From Pseudomonas cichorii (lineage in GTDB: Bacteria > Pseudomonadota > Gammaproteobacteria > Pseudomonadales > Pseudomonadaceae): DNA of 64,000 nt. Where the stretch lies: the NCBI RefSeq assembly GCF_018343775.1, contig NZ_CP074349.1:496001-560000 (forward strand), read 5' to 3'. The translations under genes and the position numbers were made by a program. Shown piece after piece: positions 8,290-17,300 of this stretch (its first letter is position 1; each line of letters starts with the position of its first letter). The notes under the pieces were generated by a model that was given only the letters and a program-made list of their open reading frames with translations, was not told the DNA's origin and ran no database searches.

Positions 8290-9111
8290 TCAGCGCTTAT
8301 TCCCGACCGGCGCCAGCAACAGCTCGATACGGTGCTTGCGAATACCATCGGCTGCGGCTTCTGCCAGCGCGGCATCGGTGATGATGGTGTCGAACTGTTC
8401 AAGGGCCGAAACCTTGTACATGCCGAAGGTGCCGTATTTTGAGCTGGTGGCGATCAGCACGGTCTGTGATGCTGACTGCATGGCCGCCTGTTTGACTTCG
8501 ACTTTCAGCGCCGAAGGTGTGGTGGTGCCCCGTTGCAGGTCCCATGAGCTGGTGGACAGGAACGCCACATCCGTGGCCAGTTGACGCAATGTCGCAGCAG
8601 CCAGCCCGCCGACGCTGGAGCGATTGGGATGATCGAGCAGGCCACCGGTGTGAATGACATCCACATGAGAGGCATCGGCCAGGGCGTTGACGATGCCGAA
8701 GTCATTGGTGACCACGGTCATGCCGGACAGCGCCACGATATGCGGCACGATCTCCAGGGTGCTGGTGCCGGCGTCCAGATAAATGGTCATGTCCGGGTGC
8801 AGCAGCCCGGCCGCGAGCCTGGCCATGCCTTGCTTGTGGGGCAACTCCACGACAGCCTTGGATTGATGGCTGGGTTCGCTGTGGACCTGGCTGGCGATAC
8901 GCACGCCACCGGTCACCGAATAGGCGCGTCCTTCCTGTTCCAGCACGGCGATATCGCGGCGGATGGTCATGTGCGAGCAATCGAACATCTCCATCAACTG
9001 GTGCACGCTGAGTACCTGGTGCTTGCGCAATTGACGAAGCATCAGCTCGCGGCGCTGATCTGGGATCATCGGTGTACCGCCAACGATGGCGATATCCTCT
9101 TCGGTGGACAT
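8290..9111 (-). CDS. DeoR/GlpR-family transcriptional regulator
   Basis: A 273-residue repressor-type protein. The N-terminal winged helix contains RRELMLRQLRKHQVLSVHQL and the recognition helix CSHMTIRRDIAVLEQEG (about residues 47-63). The C-terminal DeoR sensor domain carries the MTIYLDAGTSTLEI block and the VVTNDFGIVNAL block, which bind phosphorylated sugars in this family. The ATG at 9111 has AGGAG at good spacing; a second ATG 14 codons downstream is possible. It is divergent from the EamA transporter gene, with 165 bp between them, so that transporter is a plausible target. The effector is unknown. Confidence 0.88.
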   Translation of the reverse strand: MSTEEDIAIVGGTPMIPDQRRELMLRQLRKHQVLSVHQLMEMFDCSHMTIRRDIAVLEQEGRAYSVTGGVRIASQVHSEPSHQSKAVVELPHKQGMARLAAGLLHPDMTIYLDAGTSTLEIVPHIVALSGMTVVTNDFGIVNALADASHVDVIHTGGLLDHPNRSSVGGLAAATLRQLATDVAFLSTSSWDLQRGTTTPSALKVEVKQAAMQSASQTVLIATSSKYGTFGMYKVSALEQFDTIITDAALAEAAADGIRKHRIELLLAPVGNKR

Positions 9112-9276
9112 TCCTACTCCTGGGCATCCATGACCCGCCAGCGGCAGGCGGCGGTCGTGGCATCTTAGCCAATCGCTTCGACAATCGCAGCAGCTCTCTC
9201 CACGGCAAGTCTGTGGGCAGCCGCCGAATCCACTATGCTCGCGCAGGTGCATAGAGTTGTTTGAAGGAGAGTATGA

Positions 9277-10116
9277 GTGCTGGCAACTGTTCTGGTGTTG
9301 ATGGCAGCGGTGCTGCATGCAATATGGAACACCCTCGTCAAATTCAGTGTCGAACGGCTGCTCGTGATTGCCAGCATGGATGCCGTGGCTCTGCTCTGTG
9401 CGCTTCTGGCGCTGGGGTTTGTCACCGCTCCGCAAACTCATATCTGGCCATGGCTGGTGGCTTCGGCGCTTTTCGAGCTGCTTTATCGCTATCTGTTGAT
9501 CAAGGCTTATCGGGTCGGAGACCTCGGGCTGGTCTATCCGCTGATGCGGGGGCTTTCGCCGTTGGTGGTGCTGGGGCTGACTCTGGTGTTTGCGGGCGAG
9601 CAATTGAGTGGGCAGCAGATTTTCGGGATCTTGCTGATTCCTCTGGGGATGGTCTGTCTGCTTTGGCAGGGTGGAGGTGGCGCTCGTCTGCCATGGTCGA
9701 TGTTACCCGTGGTGGGCATGATTGGCGTATGCATCGGCAGCTACACTTGGATCGACGGGCAAGCCATTCGTTTGGGAGCACATCCGCTGGACTATCTGGT
9801 CTGGCTGACGCTGATCAGCGCCTGGCCTTTTCCGTTCCTTGCGGTCTGTCACAAGCGCTCGGCCTTCATGGGGTTCTGGCGAGAGCAGTGGCAATTGGGG
9901 CTGTGCGTCGGGCTGTGTGTCCTGTTCAGCTATGCGCTGGTGCTTTGGGCCATGCAATTGGGGTCGGTTGCCGAAGCTGCGGCATTGCGGGAGGTCAGCG
10001 TAGTGCTGGTGGTGCTGTTCGGTATGCGTTATCTGAAAGAGCCTTTTGGTCGCCCTCGGCTGTTGGCTTGCGGGCTGGTATTGCTCGGCATGTTTCTAAT
10101 GAAGTTCAAGTTATAG
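9277..10116 (+). CDS. EamA/DMT-family transporter
   Basis: A 279-residue protein with about ten hydrophobic helices in two repeats, as in the drug/metabolite transporter superfamily; the N-terminal repeat starts VLMAAVLHAIWNTLVKFS and the second begins near residue 145. It should move small metabolites across the inner membrane; the substrate cannot be told. The start is GTG at 9277, with AAGGAGA eight bases upstream; an ATG at 9273 is out of frame. It is divergent from a DeoR-type regulator and is followed after 11 bp by the MAPEG gene, probably in one transcript. Confidence 0.88.
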   Translation: MLATVLVLMAAVLHAIWNTLVKFSVERLLVIASMDAVALLCALLALGFVTAPQTHIWPWLVASALFELLYRYLLIKAYRVGDLGLVYPLMRGLSPLVVLGLTLVFAGEQLSGQQIFGILLIPLGMVCLLWQGGGGARLPWSMLPVVGMIGVCIGSYTWIDGQAIRLGAHPLDYLVWLTLISAWPFPFLAVCHKRSAFMGFWREQWQLGLCVGLCVLFSYALVLWAMQLGSVAEAAALREVSVVLVVLFGMRYLKEPFGRPRLLACGLVLLGMFLMKFKL

Positions 10117-10127
10117 GAAGTTGAGGT

Positions 10128-10526
10128 ATGACAGTTGCATTCTGGTGCGTATTGATTGCGATCCTTTTGCCGATCGTTTGTGCTGCCATAGCCAAGATCG
10201 GAAGTGGCAGGTACACCAACAGGCATAATCGCGATCCACGAAGCTTTCTCGACTCACTGGAGGGTTTTCCCAAGCGCGCCCATGCGGCGCAATTGAACAG
10301 TTATGAAATCACTCCTGCTTTCGCTGCTGCGGTCATCATTGCTCATATAGCGGGCAATGCGCAGTTGGTCACTATCGATGTACTGGCCGTTCTATTCATT
10401 ACCAGTCGGTTGCTCTACATCATCTTCTACGTTGCCGATCTGGCTACCATGCGTTCTGTGGTGTGGCTGATCGGTCTTGCTGCCATTGTAGGAATGTTTG
10501 TAGCTTCGGCTTTTCCGGCTGCCTGA
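10128..10526 (+). CDS. MAPEG-family membrane protein
   Basis: A 132-residue integral membrane protein with four hydrophobic segments. It has the MAPEG pattern: an amphipathic loop after helix 1 (RDPRSFLDSLEGFPKRAHAAQLNSYE region, residues about 36-61) with the conserved Arg/Asn/Glu residues, then helices at about 62-80, 84-102 and 108-128. Eukaryotic members are glutathione-linked (leukotriene and prostaglandin E synthases); bacterial ones are mostly uncharacterised. It follows the EamA gene closely. Confidence 0.85.
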   Translation: MTVAFWCVLIAILLPIVCAAIAKIGSGRYTNRHNRDPRSFLDSLEGFPKRAHAAQLNSYEITPAFAAAVIIAHIAGNAQLVTIDVLAVLFITSRLLYIIFYVADLATMRSVVWLIGLAAIVGMFVASAFPAA

Positions 10527-10606
10527 GTGCGGCATTGCTGCACGTCTCTTCAAAGGTGGCCGAGGACACTGGCCACCGTTGCCCATCCGATGCATCGAGC
10601 CCTGAT

Positions 10607-11050
10607 TTGAAAAGACTGTGTGCTGTCCTGTTTTGCTGTCTGGTACTGAGCGCCTGCGGCGGTGTCGACCCCGACTCGCCCTTGGGGCAGCGCAAGGCGA
10701 TCTTCAAGGAAATGCTCAAGACCAGTGAGGATCTGGGGGGCATGTTGCGCGGGCGCATCGCATTCGATGGTCAGCGTTTCAGCGATGGGGCGATCCGTCT
10801 CGACAGCCTGGCCCATGAACCCTGGAAGCATTTTCCACAGGTCAGGGAATCCGGCCATACAAACGCAACGGATGCGGTCTGGCAGAAACAAACACGCTTT
10901 CAGGACATGGCCCGTGCCCTTGAAACCGCAACCGGCGAGCTGGTGACGGCATTCGGCGTCAGGCCGTTTTCAGCCAGTAACCTGGCGCCCGCAGTCGACA
11001 AGGTCGAGGCTGCGTGCCAGGCCTGTCACCGGGAATTCAGGAATCACTGA
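10607..11050 (+). CDS. Cytochrome c'-type lipoprotein
   Basis: About 147 residues, with a lipoprotein signal (residues 3-18, lipobox LSAC) and a C-terminal heme motif CQACH followed by REF, as in cytochrome c' (PF01322). The heme motif lies at the extreme C-terminus and a Met/Leu-rich first helix (IFKEMLKTSEDLGGML) precedes it, as in the four-helix c' fold. The TTG at 10607 is my best start, because it begins exactly at the signal peptide; its ribosome site is weak and in-frame sequence extends upstream. It probably binds heme in the periplasm, tethered to a membrane. A redox or NO-binding role is inference from the family. Confidence 0.7.
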   Translation: MKRLCAVLFCCLVLSACGGVDPDSPLGQRKAIFKEMLKTSEDLGGMLRGRIAFDGQRFSDGAIRLDSLAHEPWKHFPQVRESGHTNATDAVWQKQTRFQDMARALETATGELVTAFGVRPFSASNLAPAVDKVEAACQACHREFRNH

Positions 11051-11063
11051 AACCAAATACCCC

Positions 11064-11086
11064 GTAGGAGCGAATTCATTCGCGAA
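11064..11086. repeat. Single REP element (GAATTCATTCGCGAA family)
   Basis: One copy of GTAGGAGCGAATTCATTCGCGAA lies between the cytochrome gene and the convergent DUF1090 gene, with no inverted partner nearby. Confidence 0.75.
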
Positions 11087-11110
11087 TAAGCGGAGCGCCG
11101 CCCGATTCTC

Positions 11111-11512
11111 CTACTGGACTTTTTCCAGCTCGGTCTGGGCTTCCTGCAATTGCTTGCGCGACTCGGCGAGCTTGTCTTTGCGCTTGTCGATCTTCTCCGG
11201 GTCGCCCTTGGCCATGGCCTTGTTCAGGTCGTTCTGGCGGCGGCTCACTTCGCGCTTGGCATCCAGCACGTTCTGTTCCCGCTGCTTGAGCAATGATGTT
11301 TCGGTGCAGTTGGCGTTGACCTCGCTCAGGGCTTTTTCCAGGCCTGCCTGCTCACGTTTATTGCCATCGGCCTTGGCTTCTTGAATCTTGCTGCTGATCT
11401 CCTGGCTCTTGACCAGGCACTCCGATGGAGGCGGGGCCTGTTCGGCGGCGAGTAACGAGGGGGCTGACAGCGTGAAGCTGCCGAGCAGAATAAGGGTGGA
11501 AAGAAACTTCAT
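11111..11512 (-). CDS. DUF1090 (YqjC-like) periplasmic protein
   Basis: A 133-residue protein with a signal peptide (about 1-22, ending LLAAEQ), two cysteines (SECLVKSQEI and NANCTE) that could form a disulphide, and a long charged coiled-coil from about residue 75 to the end. This is the DUF1090 layout of E. coli YqjC, whose function is unknown. The ATG at 11512 starts at the signal peptide, with AAGGAG upstream; a start seven codons earlier is less likely. It is convergent with the cytochrome gene. Confidence 0.82.
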   Translation of the reverse strand: MKFLSTLILLGSFTLSAPSLLAAEQAPPPSECLVKSQEISSKIQEAKADGNKREQAGLEKALSEVNANCTETSLLKQREQNVLDAKREVSRRQNDLNKAMAKGDPEKIDKRKDKLAESRKQLQEAQTELEKVQ

Positions 11513-11565
11513 GTGAACTCCTTGAAAAACCATAACGTCCGGTCACGCGGGCGATGAAAAAAATA

Positions 11566-13317
<1,752 letters not shown>

Positions 13318-13433
13318 TTACCGGGTTTTTCAGCGGGTACAGATGAGGGCGAATTCTGTGAGTAGCTGTGTCTTTAGTCTTTATTGCAAGCATGCAGAAT
13401 AAGCATTCGGTTCAACTATCGATCGGGTGTCTC

Positions 13434-14054
13434 ATGGATCTATCGACCCTCGCCGTTTTCATTCCTGCCTGTTTCGCCCTCAACATGGCGCCGGGCCCGA
13501 ACAATCTGCTATCTATCAGCAACGCGACGCGCTATGGCTTTGTCCGGTCATGTGTCGGTGGTGTTGGACGATTATTGGCCTTTGTGATCATGATCTCGCT
13601 GGCTGCTGTGGGACTTGCGGCAGTGCTGCATACGTCCGAGTGGCTGTTTCATGTGATCAAGGTTGTCGGCGCTGCCTATCTGCTTTATCTGGCGGTGCAG
13701 TTGTGGCGAGCCAGTCCCCAGGATCAGGGCGATATGAGTGCTGTTTCGGCAAATAGGTGGAGCCTGGCGCGTCAGGAGTTTTTGGTGGCCATCGGCAATC
13801 CCAAAGCGATTCTATTGTTTACGGCTTTCTTGCCGCAGTTCATCGACCATACGGGCAATGTAACCAGTCAGTTCGCGATACTGGGCGGGCTGTTTATAGC
13901 TTTGGAGTGTGTGGCTATCAGTCTGTACGGCTACATGGGCGTGCATGCTCGTCGACTGTTTGCCCGGCCCAGCGGCAAGCGCTTGTTCAATCGCGCCTGC
14001 GCCGGGTTGCTTGCGGGAGCCGCTTCGGTGTTATTGGTGTCGCGGCGGGCTTGA
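13434..14054 (+). CDS. LysE/RhtB-family amino-acid exporter
   Basis: A 206-residue inner-membrane protein with about six helices. The N-terminal LysE signature reads NMAPGPNNLLSISNATRYGF, followed by GRLLAFVIMISLAAVGL and the later GNPKAILLFTAFLPQF block that is nearly invariant in the family. Members export basic or neutral amino acids or homoserine lactone. I chose the ATG at 13434, which begins directly at the first helix. Seven bases separate its stop from that of the convergent NIFGG repeat gene. Confidence 0.9.
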   Translation: MDLSTLAVFIPACFALNMAPGPNNLLSISNATRYGFVRSCVGGVGRLLAFVIMISLAAVGLAAVLHTSEWLFHVIKVVGAAYLLYLAVQLWRASPQDQGDMSAVSANRWSLARQEFLVAIGNPKAILLFTAFLPQFIDHTGNVTSQFAILGGLFIALECVAISLYGYMGVHARRLFARPSGKRLFNRACAGLLAGAASVLLVSRRA

Positions 14055-14061
14055 GGGCCGG

Positions 14062-14481
14062 TTATTTCTGATGGTTTGTATCCTGCCCGCCAAAGATGTT
14101 CGAGCGGCTGTTTGAGCGGCTGCCATCATTGTTTTGTGTGTCTTGCCCGCCGAAGATATTTGAGCGGCTGGTTGAACGACTGCCGTCGCTATATTGCGTG
14201 TCTTGTCCACCGAAGATGTTTGCGCGGCTGTTTGAACTGCTGCCATCGTTGTTTTTTGTGTCTTGTCCGCCAAAGATGTTGGACCGGCTATTTGAACTTC
14301 TGCCATCACTGTATTGCGTGTCTTGCCCACCGAAGATGTTTGCCCTGCTTGTTGAAGTTGTTCCATTGTCATAGCGGCAGTCATAACCGCCAAAGATGTT
14401 GGCGCTGCACGTATCGGCAAAAGCTTGATGCAGCGGTGAGGCGAGCAGAATGGAGCCCAACAGAATAGCCTTGAGGTTCAT
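14062..14481 (-). CDS. Secreted protein of six NIFGG 20-residue repeats
   Basis: A 139-residue protein with a signal peptide (about 1-22, ending QAFADT). The rest is six tandem repeats of 20 residues: NIFGGQDT, then a polar Asp-Gly segment, then a Ser/Arg-rich tail; the first copy diverges and the last is cut after NIFGGQDTNHQK. Matching 60-bp repeats are visible in the DNA. Copies alternate between a QYSDG and a K/QNNDG form. Two cysteines occur only at the N-terminal end (DTCSAN and YDCRY). No domain with a known function is recognised. Repeats of this kind suggest a beta-solenoid or a flexible periplasmic or secreted structure. Confidence 0.8.
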   Translation of the reverse strand: MNLKAILLGSILLASPLHQAFADTCSANIFGGYDCRYDNGTTSTSRANIFGGQDTQYSDGRSSNSRSNIFGGQDTKNNDGSSSNSRANIFGGQDTQYSDGSRSTSRSNIFGGQDTQNNDGSRSNSRSNIFGGQDTNHQK

Positions 14482-14836
14482 GATGTTCCTTACAATAAGT
14501 GCAGGAATAACGGGGCAAAGTAATCAGCCTCACTCGACACGGCGAGAATGATTGAGTGGTTGGTGGCGGGAAAGCATTAATGGCTTGGTTTTCGGGACAC
14601 CTCGTCAAGGGTTGAGTTAATAGAGTGGCCTTTTTCACCCTTTTAAACTTATGGGGTTATGGCATTGCGCTATTATCTATACAGACTGAATGTTCCAGAC
14701 TAAGTTTCGAGTGCAAGAAAAAATAGCGTCACGTCACGCGCTCAGAGGCGAACTTGAAGCTTCTGTCATCGCCACAAACAACAAAGCCCCGGATGATCGG
14801 ATCAACCGGGGCTTTGTGTTGAAGCGTTAAAGCGTA
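14482..14836. other. Gene-free 355-bp gap
   Basis: It should contain the promoter of the NIFGG repeat gene. I see no convincing gene or conserved site apart from the metK terminator at its right end. Its left part is AT-richer than the surrounding genes. Confidence 0.5.
14783..14815 (-). terminator. Intrinsic terminator of metK
   Basis: AAAGCCCCGG and CCGGGGCTTT form a 10-bp stem 22 bp downstream of the metK stop, followed on the minus strand by TTGTTGTTT. Confidence 0.8.
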
Positions 14837-16027
14837 TTACAGACCGGCAGCCTTGCGCAGTGCGTCGGCGCGGTCGGTTTTTTCCCAGGTGAACGTGGTG
14901 AAGGTGTCGTCACCCACGGTCTTGGTTTGCGGCGTGCGACCGAAGTGGCCGTAAGCTGCCGTTTCCTGATACATCGGGTGCAGCAGGTCGAGCATCGTGG
15001 TGATTGCGTATGGACGCAGGTCGAAGATGTCGCGAACCAGCTTGATGATCTTGTCATCGCTGATCTTGCCGGTGCCGAAGGTGTTCAGGGAGATCGAAGT
15101 CGGTTGAGCGACGCCGATGGCGTAGGAAACCTGAATCTCGCAGCGCTCGGCCAGGCCGGCAGCAACGATATTCTTGGCAACGTAGCGGCCAGCGTAGGCA
15201 GCGGAACGGTCAACCTTCGATGGATCCTTGCCGGAGAACGCGCCGCCGCCGTGGCGAGCCATGCCGCCGTAGCTGTCGACGATGATCTTGCGACCGGTCA
15301 GACCGCAGTCACCTACCGGGCCGCCAATGATGAACTGGCCAGTCGGGTTGATGTGGAACTGGGTGTCCTTGTGCAGCAGCTCGGCTGGCAGCACGTGCTT
15401 GACGATCAGCTCCATCACGCCTTCGCGCAGATCGTTGTAGGAAACTTCAGGGTTGTGCTGGGTCGACAGAACGATGGCGTCGATGCCAACCACCTTGCCG
15501 TCTTCATAGCGGCAAGTGACCTGGGATTTTGCATCCGGGCGCAGCCAAGGCAGCAGGCCGGACTTGCGGGCTTCGGCCTGGCGCTTCACCAGTTGGTGCG
15601 AGAACGCGATTGGCGCAGGCATCAGCTCGGCCGTTTCGTTGCTGGCGTAGCCGAACATCAGGCCCTGGTCACCGGCGCCCTGATCTTCAGGCTTGGCACG
15701 GTCAACACCCTGGTTGATGTCAGGAGACTGCTTGCCGATGATGTTCATCACGCCGCAGGTAGCGCCGTCGAAGCCGACGTCGGAGCTGGTGTAGCCAATG
15801 TCGCTGATCACGTCACGAACGATCTGCTCGAGGTCAACCCATGCACTGGTGGTGACTTCGCCAGCAACAATTGCAACACCAGTCTTGACCAGGGTTTCCA
15901 CCGCTACGCGAGCGTGTTTGTCCTGGGCGATGATGGCGTCAAGAACCGCGTCGGAAATCTGGTCGGCGATCTTGTCTGGGTGTCCTTCGGACACGGACTC
16001 GGAGGTGAAAAGTGAGTATTCGCTCAT
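14837..16027 (-). CDS. metK: S-adenosylmethionine synthase MetK
   Basis: A 396-residue enzyme that makes SAM from methionine and ATP. The family motifs are all present: [17 protein letters not shown] at the N-terminus (ATP and Mg), [12 protein letters not shown] near residue 117, and the [21 protein letters not shown] phosphate loop around 230-250. Length is normal. The gene starts 20 bp after the stop of the SahR-like regulator and should be transcribed with it. It ends at a strong intrinsic terminator. Confidence 0.98.
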   Translation of the reverse strand: MSEYSLFTSESVSEGHPDKIADQISDAVLDAIIAQDKHARVAVETLVKTGVAIVAGEVTTSAWVDLEQIVRDVISDIGYTSSDVGFDGATCGVMNIIGKQSPDINQGVDRAKPEDQGAGDQGLMFGYASNETAELMPAPIAFSHQLVKRQAEARKSGLLPWLRPDAKSQVTCRYEDGKVVGIDAIVLSTQHNPEVSYNDLREGVMELIVKHVLPAELLHKDTQFHINPTGQFIIGGPVGDCGLTGRKIIVDSYGGMARHGGGAFSGKDPSKVDRSAAYAGRYVAKNIVAAGLAERCEIQVSYAIGVAQPTSISLNTFGTGKISDDKIIKLVRDIFDLRPYAITTMLDLLHPMYQETAAYGHFGRTPQTKTVGDDTFTTFTWEKTDRADALRKAAGL

Positions 16028-16047
16028 CTCTACGGGTTTCCTGAATT

Positions 16048-17043
16048 TTACCGATGGTGAGTGTTGCCAGCCGGTCGCTGAAAATGGCGAACCTGGATCT
16101 GGAAACCATTACGTAAGCCTACATACAGGCTTTCCCCGGGAACTAGCCCCGCAGCGATGGCCCAACGGGCCAGATCATCCTGTTCAAAACCTAACCAGAG
16201 ATCGCCACAGGCCTCCCTGGCCCAGCTCTGGTCATGACTACACAACTCTGTTACCAGCAGGCTACCGCCGGGTTGCAATCGCTCGGCCAGTTGCCTCAAG
16301 GCTTCGGCCGGTGCGGCGAAATGATGAAGCACCATGTTCAGAACGACACAGTCGGCGCTTACTTTAGTGCCCGTAAGGGCGTCGGCCAGTACCAGCTCGA
16401 CATTGCCCAGCTTCTCGCGCTCGCAGACATCGCGGGCCAGTTCCAGCATCGCCGGGCTGTTGTCCATGGCGGTGACATGGGCAAAGCGCCTGGCCAGTTC
16501 CGGTAGAAAGCCGCCGTCGCCGGGGCCGACTTCCAGTGCTGTTGCCTGAGCGTTGAAGCTCAGTTTGTCCAGCAGACTCAACAGGCTGTCGCGGTATTGG
16601 GCAAGGCCTGCGATCAGATCCTGCTGGGCGCGAAACTTTTCTGCGGTACGGGCAAAGAAATCCTGACTGGCCTGGGCGCGTTGTCGGTGCACAAGGTCGA
16701 TGCGCAGGCTGACATCCTCGGGGAGGGTCAGGACATCCACTTCATCGAGCAGGGCCGCGTGCAGCCTGCCACCGGTCAGTTGAGTGTGGGGCAGGGCGCG
16801 ACGATAAAAGATCGCATTGCCTTCCCGGCGTGTCGCTACCAGAGAGGCTTGTGCCAGCACTTTCAGGTGATGACTCATGCCTGACTGGCCGATGGCAAAG
16901 ATCTGCGCCAGCTCCAGTACGCCAAACGAATCGTTGGCCAGGGCGCGCAATACATTCAGCCGCAAAGGGTCGCCGCCGGCCTTGCACAAGGCAGAGAGGT
17001 CGTCGCAGTCGTCATGGCTGATTGCAGGCACACACAGGTTCAT
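16048..17043 (-). CDS. ArsR-family regulator fused to a SAM methyltransferase domain (SahR-like)
   Basis: A 331-residue fusion. Residues about 12-85 form an ArsR winged helix ([20 protein letters not shown] recognition region). From about 145 on there is a class I methyltransferase fold with motif [12 protein letters not shown] (169-180) and the [15 protein letters not shown] and [12 protein letters not shown] motifs. Regulators of this type upstream of metK in Proteobacteria have been described as SahR, sensing S-adenosylhomocysteine and repressing methionine-cycle genes. Here the regulator and metK form one operon, and a perfect palindrome stands just upstream of its start. It is divergent from tkt. 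Whether the methyltransferase domain is an enzyme or only binds the effector is open. Confidence 0.88.
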   Translation of the reverse strand: MNLCVPAISHDDCDDLSALCKAGGDPLRLNVLRALANDSFGVLELAQIFAIGQSGMSHHLKVLAQASLVATRREGNAIFYRRALPHTQLTGGRLHAALLDEVDVLTLPEDVSLRIDLVHRQRAQASQDFFARTAEKFRAQQDLIAGLAQYRDSLLSLLDKLSFNAQATALEVGPGDGGFLPELARRFAHVTAMDNSPAMLELARDVCEREKLGNVELVLADALTGTKVSADCVVLNMVLHHFAAPAEALRQLAERLQPGGSLLVTELCSHDQSWAREACGDLWLGFEQDDLARWAIAAGLVPGESLYVGLRNGFQIQVRHFQRPAGNTHHR

Positions 17044-17083
17044 GGGGTCGCAGTCTAGTTAGCGACCGTTCCGGCTGCAAGAG

Positions 17084-17107
17084 CAATATCAAAAAGTTTT
17101 GATATTG
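17084..17107. promoter_or_regulatory. Perfect 24-bp palindrome, probable SahR-type operator
   Basis: CAATATCAAAA and TTTTGATATTG are exact inverted repeats around a 2-base centre. The site lies 41-64 bp upstream of the ArsR-type start, where an autoregulatory operator is expected, and has the ATATCAA...TTGATAT form common to ArsR-type operators. It could also affect tkt on the other side. Confidence 0.75.
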
Positions 17108-17126
17108 GTTTGTCAGGGACTTTGTC

Positions 17127-17142
17127 CGTGATGGCCATCACG
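17127..17142. repeat. 16-bp perfect palindrome CGTGATGGCCATCACG
   Basis: An exact self-complementary 16-mer between the SahR-type operator and the tkt leader. It could be a second protein-binding site or a hairpin near the tkt promoter; nothing more can be said. Confidence 0.5.
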
Positions 17143-17179
17143 TTATTCCGCGGCACAACCTTCATTACTGAAGGGAAAT

Positions 17180-17266
17180 AAGGCGACAAGGCAGGAAAAA
17201 CACCTGCCAACGACTATCTTTCATTGCTCCCAGGCAGTGCCTGAGAGAAAATGGTCGCCTTTTTTC
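17180..17266 (+). ncRNA. Structured tkt leader with terminator-like end
   Basis: An outer stem AAGGCGAC (17180-17187) with GTCGCCTT (17254-17261) encloses two hairpins, GGCAGG/CCTGCC (about 17190-17208) and CAGGCA/TGCCTG (17231-17243), forming a three-way junction. A T-run follows, then about 20 bp to the tkt ribosome site CAGGAG. The layout is that of an attenuator or riboswitch, but I recognise no known class. A CCTTCA/TGAAGG hairpin lies just upstream at about 17159-17174. Confidence 0.5.
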
Positions 17267-17300
17267 CGATCCCATTCCTTCATTCTCCAGGAGATCAGCG

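Noticed and set aside
14062..14481. CRISPR array
   Set aside because: The 60-bp repeats keep an open frame with a signal peptide and vary like protein repeats; there are no unique spacers.
16028..16047. SAM riboswitch in front of metK
   Set aside because: Only 20 bp separate metK from the regulator gene, too little for an aptamer.
17180..17266. TPP riboswitch in front of tkt
   Set aside because: There is a CTGAGAG stretch and the enzyme uses TPP, but the rest of the conserved TPP aptamer (ACCTGATCTGG and CCAGCG blocks) is missing.
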